Origin: Pseudomonas alloputida
GTDB taxonomy: Bacteria > Pseudomonadota > Gammaproteobacteria > Pseudomonadales > Pseudomonadaceae
Assembly (NCBI RefSeq): GCF_021283545.2
Contig: NZ_CP128540.1
Span: 5,678,501 to 5,742,500, forward strand
Direction of reading: 5' to 3'
DNA length: 64,000 nucleotides
Part shown: positions 8,628 through 17,913 of the stretch, piece after piece
Position numbering within the stretch: the stretch's first letter is position 1
How the letters are laid out: every line of letters begins with the position of its first letter
Notes under the pieces: model-generated
What the model was told of the DNA's origin: nothing
Databases searched by the model: none
The model's input: only the letters and a program-made list of their open reading frames with translations
Program-made: the position numbers and the translations under genes

Positions 8628-9593
8628 ATGGCAATGTCCGCAATCCCAATCGAAGCTGGCGTGGACACCTCCAAAGATGAACTGGTGATTCAAGCCGCTC
8701 CGAATACCAAATCCTTCGCCATCCCTAACACTCCGAAAGCAATCAAAGCCTGGCTCAAGACGCTGCCCAAAGGCTCAGCGCTGGCCATCGAAGCGACCAG
8801 TACCTATCACATGGAAATGGCGGAGCAAGCCCATGCTGCGGGCTTCGCGGTATACGTTATCGATGGGCTGAGGCTGAGTAAGTACCGGGAAAGTGTTGCT
8901 ATACGGGCAAAAACAGATGCCCATGATGCCGCTTTGCTCGCCCGCTTCCTGAGCAACGAGCGGGGCTCTTTGAAGGCTTGGACTCCGCCACCAGCCGGGC
9001 ATCGTGAGATCCAGGTGCTGCTGCGCCGCCGCGCCAAACTTGTAGCAGTGCGCGGCATGCTGCGGATGAGCTTGTCGGGCGACAAATTGTTTGCCTCAGA
9101 ACTCAAACGTGTTGAGGAAGTGCTCGAACGCATAGAGCTTTCGCTGGAAAAACAGCTGCGTGCGGTGATCAAGAAGGCGGGGCTTTCCGATCAGATGCGC
9201 CGTGTTCAGAGGCTTCCGGGTGTTGGTTTCTTAACGGCTGCCGGCCTGGTGATGTCCTTCATGCGCGGCGAGTTCAAGAACAGCGACGCCTTTGTCGCTT
9301 ATCTAGGCATGGATGTAACGGTTTCCCAATCCGGTAAATGGGCAGGCAGAGGGAAGTTGAGCAAGCGCGGAGACTCGGAGGTCCGTAGACTCCTGTACAA
9401 CGCCTCGATGAGCGGCAGTCGAACCGCGACCTGGAAGCAGTATTACGCCCATCACCAAGCCCGGGGGAAGAAAACCACTCAAGCCTTGGTGATCCTTGCA
9501 CGTCGCTTGGCTCGGCTGGCCTTCGGCCTGATGAGGCATCAGGCCGACTGGAAGCCCGAGATATATACCGGAGGTGCCAAGCCGGCCAGCTGA
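8628..9593 (+). CDS. IS110-family transposase (DEDD RuvC-like plus Tnp20 domain)
   Basis: 321 residues. The N-terminal DEDD domain shows the acidic residues in GVDTSKDEL (about residue 13), AIEATSTYH and KTDAHDAALLARF (about residues 99-103). The C-terminal transposase IS116/IS110/IS902 domain starts near RRVQRLPGVGFLTA, continues with YLGMDVTVSQSGKWAGRGKLSKRG and carries the serine-containing YNASMSGSRTA segment expected for the nucleophile. AAGGAG lies 9 bases before the ATG. The gene appears intact, so the element may be active. It is not related to the neighbouring copper or permease genes. Confidence 0.95.
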   Translation: MAMSAIPIEAGVDTSKDELVIQAAPNTKSFAIPNTPKAIKAWLKTLPKGSALAIEATSTYHMEMAEQAHAAGFAVYVIDGLRLSKYRESVAIRAKTDAHDAALLARFLSNERGSLKAWTPPPAGHREIQVLLRRRAKLVAVRGMLRMSLSGDKLFASELKRVEEVLERIELSLEKQLRAVIKKAGLSDQMRRVQRLPGVGFLTAAGLVMSFMRGEFKNSDAFVAYLGMDVTVSQSGKWAGRGKLSKRGDSEVRRLLYNASMSGSRTATWKQYYAHHQARGKKTTQALVILARRLARLAFGLMRHQADWKPEIYTGGAKPAS

Positions 9594-9740
9594 GGCTGGG
9601 GCTGCAACGCAGCCCGCCCAAACTGACGGGCAGTATCCAATGCTGGGGAGAAATTCTCTGGCACGCTGACTCGTACCTCGAGGTTGCTGAGAGAGGCCGA
9701 TGGCGTTTTTACTGAAAATTTGCCTCCGGCCATAGAATCT
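9594..9740. other. 3' non-coding end of the IS110 element
   Basis: About 145 bases without a gene. It holds a small hairpin (GCCCG...CGGGC around 9610-9633) and, close to the end, TTGCCT at 9720-9725. If the element is excised as a circle with one CT core, TTGCCT stands 17 bases before TATGGT at 8427-8432, giving a junction promoter pointing into the candidate bridge RNA. Confidence 0.55.
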
Positions 9741-9796
9741 CCTACGAGGGACCGCGTTGTAGGAGCGGGTTTACCCGCGAAGAGGCCGGTACAGGC
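9741..9796. repeat. Right remainder of split REP plus intact inverted REP
   Basis: CCTACGAGGGACCGCG completes the interrupted REP; it is followed by GTAGGAGCGGGTTTACCCGC GAAGAGGCCGGTACAGGC, an intact REP in the opposite orientation. Before insertion this was therefore an ordinary inverted REP pair between the copper module and cycA. Confidence 0.85.
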
Positions 9797-9895
9797 GAAA
9801 TGCTGAGCCGAAAATGCAGAGTCGATCTGTCGCGCCCCGATCTGGAACGCGCGTGTTAGCCTAGCCGGCTACCTCTGACAAGAAGACTGCAGCCT

Positions 9896-11302
9896 ATGAC
9901 GCAAACCTCACCCATAGCGACAGATGAACCGCACCTGCAACGCAACCTGACCAACCGCCACATCCAGCTGATCGCCATCGGCGGCGCGATCGGTACCGGT
10001 CTGTTCATGGGCTCAGGCAAGACCATCAGCCTGGCCGGGCCATCGATCATCTTCGTCTACATGATTATCGGCTTCATGCTGTTCTTCGTCATGCGCGCCA
10101 TGGGCGAACTGCTGCTGTCGAACCTGAACTACAAGTCGTTCATCGACTTTTCCGCCGACCTGCTCGGCCCCTGGGCCGGCTACTTTACTGGCTGGACCTA
10201 CTGGTTCTGCTGGGTGGTCACCGGCATTGCCGACGTGGTCGCGATCGCCGCCTACACCCAGTTCTGGTTCCCCGACCTGCCGCAGTGGATACCGGCGCTG
10301 ACCTGCGTAGGGCTGCTGCTGTCGCTGAACCTGGTCACCGTGAAAATGTTCGGCGAACTGGAGTTCTGGTTCGCCCTGGTCAAGATCGTTGCCATCCTCG
10401 GCCTGGTCGCTACCGGCCTGTACATGGTCATCACCGGCTTCACCTCGCCCAGCGGGCGCACCGCCCAGCTGGCCAACCTGTGGAATGACGGCGGCATGTT
10501 CCCCCATGGCCTGATGGGCTTCTTCGCCGGTTTCCAGATCGCCGTGTTCGCCTTCGTCGGCATCGAGCTGGTGGGTACCACCGCCGCCGAAGCGAAGAAC
10601 CCGGAACGCACCCTGCCGCGGGCGATCAACTCGATCCCGATCCGTATCATCGTGTTCTATGTGCTGGCGCTGATCGCGATCATGGCCGTGACCCCGTGGC
10701 GCGATGTGGTGCCCGGAAAAAGCCCGTTCGTTGAGTTGTTCGTGCTGGCAGGCTTGCCGGCGGCGGCAAGCATCATCAACTTCGTGGTGCTGACCTCGGC
10801 GGCTTCGTCGGCCAACAGCGGCGTGTTCTCCACCAGCCGCATGCTCTACGGCCTGTCGCAGGAAGGTGACGCGCCCAAGGCTTTCGAGAAGCTGTCGAGC
10901 CGTTCGGTGCCGGCCAACGGCCTGTATTTCTCGTGCACCTGCCTGTTGCTCGGTGCGGTGCTGATCTACCTGGTGCCGAACGTGGTCGAGGCATTCACCC
11001 TGGTCACCACCGTGTCGGCGGTACTGTTCATGTTCGTGTGGACGCTGATCCTGCTGTCATACCTGAAGTACCGCAAAGACCGCGCGGCGCTGCACCAGGC
11101 ATCGAACTACAAGATGCCGGGCGGGCGCTTCATGTGCTACGTGTGCCTGTCGTTCTTTGCGTTCATCCTGGTGTTGCTGAGCCTGGAGGCGGATACCCGT
11201 TCAGCACTGGTGGTGACACCGATCTGGTTTGTCGTGCTGGCGGTGACCTACCAGCTCGTACGCAGCAGGCGCCATCCCCGCACGGCCGTGCGTAACGGCT
11301 GA
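9896..11302 (+). CDS. cycA: D-serine/D-alanine/glycine permease CycA type
   Basis: Amino acid-polyamine-organocation superfamily proton symporter, 468 residues, about 12 TM segments. The N-terminal LQRNLTNRHIQLIAIGGAIG block and the GLFMGSG loop are the amino acid transporter signature; FVGIELVGTTAAEAKNPERT is the conserved segment after TM6. The overall sequence closely resembles CycA-type D-serine/D-alanine/glycine permeases; substrate choice within the family is inferred. It is monocistronic, with an REP after the stop. The ATG at 9896 follows a poor Shine-Dalgarno (AGAAGACTGCAGCCT). Confidence 0.87.
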   Translation: MTQTSPIATDEPHLQRNLTNRHIQLIAIGGAIGTGLFMGSGKTISLAGPSIIFVYMIIGFMLFFVMRAMGELLLSNLNYKSFIDFSADLLGPWAGYFTGWTYWFCWVVTGIADVVAIAAYTQFWFPDLPQWIPALTCVGLLLSLNLVTVKMFGELEFWFALVKIVAILGLVATGLYMVITGFTSPSGRTAQLANLWNDGGMFPHGLMGFFAGFQIAVFAFVGIELVGTTAAEAKNPERTLPRAINSIPIRIIVFYVLALIAIMAVTPWRDVVPGKSPFVELFVLAGLPAAASIINFVVLTSAASSANSGVFSTSRMLYGLSQEGDAPKAFEKLSSRSVPANGLYFSCTCLLLGAVLIYLVPNVVEAFTLVTTVSAVLFMFVWTLILLSYLKYRKDRAALHQASNYKMPGGRFMCYVCLSFFAFILVLLSLEADTRSALVVTPIWFVVLAVTYQLVRSRRHPRTAVRNG

Positions 11303-11345
11303 TGGCCTCGGGGGCTGTTCCCACGAAGGCACGGTGTACGCCGTC

Positions 11346-11391
11346 CGATGTGGGAGCGCCCTTGTGTCGCGATGGGCCGCACCGCGGCCCC
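11346..11391. repeat. Single REP
   Basis: GTGGGAGCGCCCTTGTGTCG CGATGGGCCGC followed by GCGGCCCC, one REP copy between cycA and the urea transporter promoter. Confidence 0.75.
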
Positions 11392-11485
11392 AATCCTGTG
11401 CACACAAATCCATCAGGCACCAACCTGGATCCAACCAACGCCCCAAGACCTCGCACAGCCCCTCTAAACCGTACCTTTCGCCACT

Positions 11486-11501
11486 AGGCACAGCCCTTGC
11501 A
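11486..11501 (+). promoter_or_regulatory. Sigma-54 (-24/-12) promoter of urtA
   Basis: AGGCACAGCCCTTGCA fits the sigma-54 consensus TGGCAC-N5-TTGCA with GG (11487-11488) and GC (11499-11500) exactly 10 bases apart. It lies about 50 bases before the urtA ATG. Urea transport under NtrC/sigma-54 nitrogen control is established in proteobacteria, so the context fits. No convincing NtrC dyad was found; a GCACCA half-site-like sequence lies near 11417. Confidence 0.75.
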
Positions 11502-11551
11502 ACGCCCTCCCCGCTTGCCCAACACCATAAAAAACTCAGCGGAGAGAGCAC

Positions 11552-12817
11552 ATGAAGCGTCGCAGTCTGATCAAGGCCCTTACCCTCAGCGCATCGATCG
11601 CGGCGATGGGCCTGAGCTGGAGTATCCAGGCCGCCGAGACCATCAAGGTCGGTATCCTGCATTCGCTTTCCGGGACCATGGCCATTTCCGAGACATCGCT
11701 CAAGGACATGGCGCTGATGACCATCGAGCAGATCAACGCCAAGGGTGGCGTGAACGGCAAGATGCTGGAACCGGTGGTGGTCGACCCGGCGTCCAACTGG
11801 CCGCTGTTCGCTGAAAAGAGCCGTCAACTGCTGACCCAGGACAAAGTGGCCGTGGTGTTCGGCTGCTGGACATCCGTGTCGCGCAAGTCTGTTCTGCCGG
11901 TGTTCGAAGAACTCAACGGCCTGCTGTTCTACCCGGTGCAGTATGAGGGCGAAGAGATGTCGCCGAACGTGTTCTACACAGGCGCCGCCCCGAACCAGCA
12001 AGCCATCCCGGCCGTGGAATACCTGATGAGCGAGGACGGCGGCAGCGCCAAGCGCTTCTTCCTGCTGGGCACCGACTACGTCTACCCACGCACCACCAAC
12101 AAGATCCTGCGCGCATTCCTGCACAGCAAAGGCGTGGCCGACAAGGACATCGAAGAGGTGTACACGCCGTTTGGCCACGCTGATTACCAGACCATTGTCG
12201 CCAGCATCAAAAAGTTCTCCGCCGGCGGCAAGACCGCGGTCATTTCCACAGTCAATGGTGACTCCAACGTGCCGTTCTACAAGGAACTGGCCAACCAGGG
12301 CCTGAAGGCCACCGACGTGCCGGTGGTGGCCTTCTCGGTGGGCGAGGAGGAACTGCGCGGCATCGACACCAAACCGCTGGTGGGCCACCTGGCGGCGTGG
12401 AACTACTTCGAATCGGTGGATAACCCGGTCAACCAGAAGTTTGTCGCCGACTGGAAGGCCTACGCCAAGGCCAAGGGCCTGCCAGGTGCCGACAAGGCCG
12501 TGACCAACGACCCCATGGAAGCCACCTACGTGGGCATCCACATGTGGGCCCAGGCTGTCGAGAAAGCCAAGTCCACTGACGTTGACAAGGTCCGCGAAGC
12601 ACTGGCCGGGCAGAGCTTCGAGGCGCCGTCGGGCTTCACCCTGACCATGGACAAGACCAACCACCACCTGCACAAGCCGGTGATGATCGGCGAGATTCAG
12701 GATGACGGCCAGTTCAGCGTGGTGTGGGAAACCGAGCAGCCGCTGCGGGCGCAGCCATGGAGCCCGTTCATTCCGGGCAATGACAAGCGGCCAGATTACG
12801 CCGTGAAAGGTAACTGA
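11552..12817 (+). CDS. urtA: Urea ABC transporter substrate-binding protein UrtA
   Basis: Periplasmic urea-binding component, 421 residues. A signal peptide (KALTLSASIAAMGLSWSIQA) is followed by ETIKVGILHSLSGTMAISE, the conserved start of mature UrtA, and the family segments FGCWTSVSRKSVLPVFEELNGLLFYPVQYEGEE and NYFESVDNPVNQKF. A good GGAGAGA Shine-Dalgarno precedes the ATG. It is first in the urtABCDE operon and sits behind a sigma-54-type promoter; a REP pair separates it from urtB, which could favour higher expression of the binding protein relative to membrane components. Confidence 0.95.
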   Translation: MKRRSLIKALTLSASIAAMGLSWSIQAAETIKVGILHSLSGTMAISETSLKDMALMTIEQINAKGGVNGKMLEPVVVDPASNWPLFAEKSRQLLTQDKVAVVFGCWTSVSRKSVLPVFEELNGLLFYPVQYEGEEMSPNVFYTGAAPNQQAIPAVEYLMSEDGGSAKRFFLLGTDYVYPRTTNKILRAFLHSKGVADKDIEEVYTPFGHADYQTIVASIKKFSAGGKTAVISTVNGDSNVPFYKELANQGLKATDVPVVAFSVGEEELRGIDTKPLVGHLAAWNYFESVDNPVNQKFVADWKAYAKAKGLPGADKAVTNDPMEATYVGIHMWAQAVEKAKSTDVDKVREALAGQSFEAPSGFTLTMDKTNHHLHKPVMIGEIQDDGQFSVVWETEQPLRAQPWSPFIPGNDKRPDYAVKGN

Positions 12818-12823
12818 GTGCAT

Positions 12824-12928
12824 GGGGCTGCTTTGCAGCCCATTCGCGGGTGAACCCGCTCCTACAAGGACCGCGCAGGTTTCAAACCTTGCACCGTCTC
12901 TGTGTAGGAGCGGGCTCACCCGCGAAGA
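12824..12928. repeat. REP pair between urtA and urtB
   Basis: TTCGCGGGTGAACCCGCTCC TACA and, about 35 bases later, its inverse GTAGGAGCGGGCTCACCCGC GAAG, preceded by the short palindrome GGGCTGCTTTGCAGCCC. The pair is inside an operon. Confidence 0.85.
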
Positions 12929-12957
12929 ATCCAACACCGATTTCCAGGATTGCCCGC

Positions 12958-14445
12958 ATGCTCAGACTCCTGCTCACCCTCCTGCTGCTAATCCCCCTGG
13001 CAACCCACGCCAGCGAGGGCGAATTCTTTCTCACCGCCAAGCCCGCCGAGCAGGCCGGCCTGCTCGAAGGCTGGGCAGCACAACCCGATGCCGCGCGCCT
13101 GCCGCTGCTGGAAAACCTGCGCCAAGGCCGCATCGCCACCAATGACAAGCGCAAGGTGCGCCTGAACAACCGCCTGCGCGGCCTGATCGACAACGCCCTG
13201 GCCAGCCACCAGTTGCTCAGCGACAACAGCGAAACCCGCCTGGCCGCAGCCCAGCAACTACAGAAAAGCGCACAACCCGCGCAAATGGCCTTCCTCGACC
13301 GGCGCTTCGCCGCCGAGCCGGACGCCGCCGTACAGGCCGCCCTCGGTCTGGCCCTGGCCAACCTGCAGCTGGGCGCCAGCGAGCCTGCGGTACGCCTGGC
13401 CGCCGTGCGCCTGCTGGGTGAAACCGGCGACCCGCTGGCCCGCACCCGCCTCGAAGCCCTGCTGCAGCCCGATGCAGAACTAGACCCGGGCGTGCGCACA
13501 GCCGCCGAAACGAGCCTGGCCCAGGTCAAGCGCAAACTGCTGCTAGGCGAACTGCTCGGCCAGGCCTTCAGCGGCCTGTCGCTGGGTTCGGTCCTGCTGC
13601 TGGCAGCGCTGGGCCTTGCGATCACCTTCGGCCTGCTCGGGGTGATCAACATGGCCCATGGCGAGATGTTGATGCTCGGCGCCTACAGCACCTACATGGT
13701 CCAGGTACTGCTGCAGCGCTTCGCCCCAGGCGCCATCGAGTTCTACCCGCTGATTGCCCTGCCGGTGGCCTTCGCCGTCAGTGCCGGGGTAGGCATGGCG
13801 CTGGAGCGCACGGTGATCCGCCACCTGTACGGCCGCCCACTGGAAACCCTGCTGGCCACCTGGGGCATCAGCCTGATCCTGATCCAGGCCATCCGCCTGC
13901 TGTTCGGCGCGCAGAACGTCGAGGTGAGCAACCCGGCCTGGCTGTCTGGCGGCATCCAGCTGCTACCCAACCTGGTGCTGCCGTACAACCGCCTGGTCAT
14001 CATCGGCTTCGCCCTGGCCGTGGTGCTGCTTACCTGGCTGCTGCTCAACCGTACCCGGTTGGGTCTGAACGTGCGCGCAGTCACCCAGAACCGCAACATG
14101 GCCGCCTGCTGCGGCGTGTCCACCGGGCGCGTCGACATGCTCGCCTTTGGCCTTGGCTCGGGCATCGCAGGGCTCGGTGGCGTGGCTTTAAGCCAGGTGG
14201 GCAACGTCGGCCCGGACCTGGGCCAGAGCTACATCATCGATTCGTTCCTGGTGGTGGTGCTCGGCGGCGTCGGGCAGCTGGCCGGTAGCCTCTGGGCCGC
14301 GTTCGGCCTGGGCATCGCCAACAAGCTGCTGGAGCCGCAGATCGGTGCCGTACTCGGCAAGATCCTCATCCTTGCGTTGATCATTCTGTTCATCCAGAAA
14401 CGCCCGCAAGGCCTGTTCGCCCTCAAGGGACGGGTAATCGACTGA
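12958..14445 (+). CDS. urtB: Urea ABC transporter permease UrtB
   Basis: 495-residue inner-membrane permease. Signal peptide (MLRLLLTLLLLIPLATHA), a roughly 170-residue periplasmic or helical-repeat extension (LAAAQQLQKS, ALGLALANLQLGASEPAVRLAAVRLLGETGD) typical of UrtB but absent from LivH, then the LivH-like permease core starting near LLGQAFSGLSLGSVLLLAALG with LLGVINMAHGEMLMLGAY. The ATG at 12958 was chosen because the longer frame runs back through the REP pair; 12958 gives the signal peptide. Its stop shares one base with the urtC start. Confidence 0.93.
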   Translation: MLRLLLTLLLLIPLATHASEGEFFLTAKPAEQAGLLEGWAAQPDAARLPLLENLRQGRIATNDKRKVRLNNRLRGLIDNALASHQLLSDNSETRLAAAQQLQKSAQPAQMAFLDRRFAAEPDAAVQAALGLALANLQLGASEPAVRLAAVRLLGETGDPLARTRLEALLQPDAELDPGVRTAAETSLAQVKRKLLLGELLGQAFSGLSLGSVLLLAALGLAITFGLLGVINMAHGEMLMLGAYSTYMVQVLLQRFAPGAIEFYPLIALPVAFAVSAGVGMALERTVIRHLYGRPLETLLATWGISLILIQAIRLLFGAQNVEVSNPAWLSGGIQLLPNLVLPYNRLVIIGFALAVVLLTWLLLNRTRLGLNVRAVTQNRNMAACCGVSTGRVDMLAFGLGSGIAGLGGVALSQVGNVGPDLGQSYIIDSFLVVVLGGVGQLAGSLWAAFGLGIANKLLEPQIGAVLGKILILALIILFIQKRPQGLFALKGRVID

Positions 14446-15520
14446 TGAACCAGCCACTGCTTGTCACTGCTACGCAAAAGGCCGGCCCACGCCTGACCCT
14501 TGCCATCGGTGCCGTCGTCGTCCTGCTGCTGGTGGCTTTGCCACTGTGCTCACTGCTGCCGGCAGATCATGCCCTGCACGTGTCGGCCTACACCCTGACC
14601 CTGGTCGGCAAGATTCTCTGTTACGCCATCGTCGCCCTGGCCCTGGACCTGGTCTGGGGCTATGCCGGGCTGCTGTCACTGGGCCATGGCCTGTTCTTCG
14701 CCCTGGGCGGCTATGCCATGGGCATGTACCTGATGCGACAGGCCGCCGGCGACGGCTTGCCTGGGTTCATGACCTTCCTGTCGTGGACCGAGCTGCCCTG
14801 GTACTGGGCCGGTACCCAGCATTTCGCCTGGGCCCTGTGCCTGGTGGTGCTGGCACCCGGGCTGCTGGCGCTGGTGTTCGGCTGGTTCGCCTTCCGCTCG
14901 CGGATCAAGGGCGTGTACTTCTCGATCATGACCCAGGCCCTGACCTTTGCCGGCATGCTGCTGTTCTTCCGCAACGAAACCGGCTTCGGCGGCAACAACG
15001 GCTTCACCAGCTTCCGCACCATCCTCGGCTTCGACATTGCAGCCCAGGGCACCCGCGCGGTGTTGTTCCTGCTGACCGTGGCCCTGCTGCTGGCCAGCCT
15101 GTACCTGTGCTGGCGCCTGACCCGCAGCAAGTTCGGCCGCCTGCTCACCGCCGTGCGTGACGCTGAAAACCGCATGATGTTCTGTGGCTACGACCCGCGC
15201 GGCTTCAAGCTGCTGGTGTGGGTACTGAGCGCCGTGCTGTGCGGCCTGGCCGGTGCCCTGTACGTGCCGCAGGTGGGCATCATCAACCCCAGCGAGATGT
15301 CGCCGACCAACTCGATCGAAGCCGCCGTCTGGGTAGCCTTGGGCGGGCGCGGCACGCTGATCGGTCCGCTGCTCGGTGCCGGCCTGGTCAACGGCATGAA
15401 AAGCTGGTTCACCGTGGCCTTCCCCGAGTTCTGGCTGTTCTTCCTCGGCGCGTTGTTCATCCTCGTTACCCTGTACCTGCCCAAGGGCGTGGTCGGCCTG
15501 TTGAAGAAAAGGAGCCAGCC

Positions 15521-15524
<4 letters not shown>
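14445..15524 (+). CDS. urtC: Urea ABC transporter permease UrtC
   Basis: 359-residue LivM-like permease, the second membrane subunit of the urea importer. About nine hydrophobic segments; conserved motifs DLVWGYAGLLSLGHGLFFALGGYAMGMYL and MTQALTFAGMLLFFRNETGFGGNNG. It starts on the last base of the urtB stop codon and ends with an ATGA overlap into urtD, so it is translationally coupled on both sides. Confidence 0.94.
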
Positions 15525-16378
<854 letters not shown>

Positions 16379-16397
16379 CCGGATTTGAATTTTTGGC

Positions 16398-16506
16398 GCC
16401 TGTGCCGGCCTCTTCGCGGGTAACCCCGTTCCTACAGTGGGCGTAATGCCATGGGGCGGTTCCCGTCGTAGGAGCGGGTTTACCCGCGAAGAGGCCGGCA
16501 CAGGCA
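16398..16506. repeat. REP pair between urtD and urtE
   Basis: GCCTGTGCCGGCCTCTTCGC GGGTAACCCCG... and its full inverse ...CGGGTTTACCCGCGAAGAGG CCGGCACAGGC, about 33 bases apart; the two arms can pair into one long hairpin inside the operon. Confidence 0.87.
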
Positions 16507-16531
16507 CAGCATCCCTTTCAGGAACTCTCAC

Positions 16532-17230
16532 ATGCTCAAGATCGACACCCTGCACCAGTACTACGGCGGCAGCCACATCCTGCGCGGCCTGTCCTTCGAA
16601 GCCAAGATCGGCGAAGTGACCTGCCTGCTGGGCCGCAACGGCGTGGGCAAGACCACCTTGCTGCGCTGCCTGATGGGCCTGGTGCCCGCCCGCGACGGCA
16701 GCATCGAATGGGAAGGCAAGCCGATCACCGCGCTCAAACCGCAGCAACGGGTGCAGGCCGGCATCGCCTACGTGCCCCAGGGCCGCGAGATCTTCCCGCG
16801 CCTGACCGTCGAGGAAAATCTGCTGATGGGCCTGTCGCGCTTCCCCGCCCGTGAAGCCCGCGAGGTCCCGGCCTTCATCTACGAACTGTTCCCTGTGCTG
16901 GAGCAGATGAAACAGCGCCGCGGTGGCGACCTGTCTGGCGGCCAGCAGCAACAGCTGGCCATCGGCCGCGCCCTCGCCAGCCGCCCGCGCCTGCTGATTC
17001 TCGACGAGCCGACCGAAGGCATCCAGCCCTCGGTGATCAAGGAAATCGGCGCGGTCATCCGCCGCCTGGCCGAGCGTGGCGACATGGCGATTTTGCTGGT
17101 GGAGCAGTTCTACGACTTTGCCGAGGCGCTGGCTGACCAGTACCTGGTCATGGCCCGTGGCGAAATCATCCAGCGCGGTCGCGGCGAAAACATGCAAGCC
17201 GAAGGTGTACGCGGGCTGGTAACCATTTAA
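16532..17230 (+). CDS. urtE: Urea ABC transporter ATP-binding protein UrtE
   Basis: 232-residue second ATPase of the urea importer. Walker A GRNGVGKTT at about residues 36-44, signature DLSGGQQQQLAIGRAL and Walker B LLILDEPTEGIQPSVI. The HQYYGGSHILRGLSFEA start is the UrtE hallmark. It is separated from urtD by a 153-base gap filled with a REP pair, unlike the tight overlaps upstream, so its translation is independent and its mRNA level may differ. Confidence 0.94.
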   Translation: MLKIDTLHQYYGGSHILRGLSFEAKIGEVTCLLGRNGVGKTTLLRCLMGLVPARDGSIEWEGKPITALKPQQRVQAGIAYVPQGREIFPRLTVEENLLMGLSRFPAREAREVPAFIYELFPVLEQMKQRRGGDLSGGQQQQLAIGRALASRPRLLILDEPTEGIQPSVIKEIGAVIRRLAERGDMAILLVEQFYDFAEALADQYLVMARGEIIQRGRGENMQAEGVRGLVTI

Positions 17231-17261
17231 TCTGCGAGCAACGACCTTGCGAGACGCTGTC

Positions 17262-17777
17262 ATGAGCTACGAAATTCGCGATGCCCTGCACACCGACGTG
17301 CCAGGCATACTCGACATCTACAACGACGCGGTGCTCAACACCACGGCGATCTGGAACGAAACCCCGGTGGACCTCGACAACCGCCAGGCCTGGTTTGAAG
17401 CGCGTGCGCAGCAGGGCTACCCGATTCTGGTGGCGGTCGATGAAACCGGCGTGCTGGGGTATGCCTCGTTTGGCGACTGGCGACCTTTCGAGGGCTTTCG
17501 CCTGACCGTTGAGCACTCGGTGTACGTGCGCAGCGACCAGCGTGGCAAAGGGCTCGGGCCGGTGTTGATGGCGGCGCTGGTCGAACGCGCGCGCGGATGT
17601 GGCAAGCATGTGATGGTGGCAGCGATCGAGCGTGGCAATGCAGCTTCGGTGCGCCTGCATGAGCGGCTGGGCTTCGTGGTGACCGGCCAGATGCCGCAGG
17701 TGGGGGTTAAGTTTGGCCGCTGGCTTGATCTGACCTTCATGCAACTGGTGCTGAACCCGGGCGCCGAACCGACCTGA
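17262..17777 (+). CDS. GNAT N-acetyltransferase (phosphinothricin/Met-sulfoximine type)
   Basis: 171-residue acetyl-CoA-dependent N-acetyltransferase. IRDALHTDVPGILDIYNDAVLNTTAIW at the start, VEHSVYVRSDQRGKGLGPVLM (acetyl-CoA P-loop RGKGLG) and ERGNAASVRLHERLGFVVTGQMPQVGVKFGRWLD are the hallmarks of the PITA/MddA group that acetylates methionine sulfone, sulfoximine or phosphinothricin. The ATG at 17262 was preferred to a TTG 15 bases upstream. It lies 31 bases after urtE on the same strand and may be co-transcribed; such genes also occur in urease loci, a mild link with nitrogen metabolism. Exact substrate unknown. Confidence 0.87.
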   Translation: MSYEIRDALHTDVPGILDIYNDAVLNTTAIWNETPVDLDNRQAWFEARAQQGYPILVAVDETGVLGYASFGDWRPFEGFRLTVEHSVYVRSDQRGKGLGPVLMAALVERARGCGKHVMVAAIERGNAASVRLHERLGFVVTGQMPQVGVKFGRWLDLTFMQLVLNPGAEPT

Positions 17778-17800
17778 AATGCGGTCCATCGTGTGAGCAT

Positions 17801-17899
17801 CGCGAAAGGGCTGCAAAGCAGCCCCGGCAATTTTGCGGTGGAGCAAAGATCTGGGGCTGCAAAGCAGCCCATCGCGACACAAGGCCGCTCCCACAGATG
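17801..17899. repeat. REP-derived palindromes
   Basis: CGCGAAAGGGCTGCAAAGCA GCCCC and GGGGCTGCAAAGCAGCCCAT CGCGACACAAGGCCGCTCCC ACA: a partial and a full REP in opposite orientation between convergent genes. Confidence 0.8.
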
Positions 17900-17913
17900 C
17901 CGGCACGGCCGGC

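Larger units (their letters stand above)
8425..9740 (+). mobile_element. IS110-family insertion sequence in a REP (CT core)
   Basis: About 1316 bp. The left flank ends ...AAACCCGCT and the right flank begins CCTACGAGGG; joined they rebuild a canonical REP, which fixes the ends. CT is present at both junctions (8423-8424 and 9739-9740), matching the dinucleotide core used by IS110-type elements; there are no obvious terminal inverted repeats, also typical. The element holds a 203-base 5' non-coding end, one DEDD transposase gene and a roughly 145-base 3' non-coding end. IS110-type elements of pseudomonads (for example ISPpu9/ISPpu10 type) are known to target REPs; which named IS this is cannot be told without a search. 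Confidence 0.88.

Noticed and set aside
11201..12937. 578-codon frame on the minus strand
   Set aside because: Antisense of urtA and the end of cycA; runs through REPs.
12850..12957. Upstream extension of urtB
   Set aside because: It encodes REP sequence (NPLLQGPRRF..., VGAGSPAK) seen in many spurious frames; the signal peptide starts at 12958.
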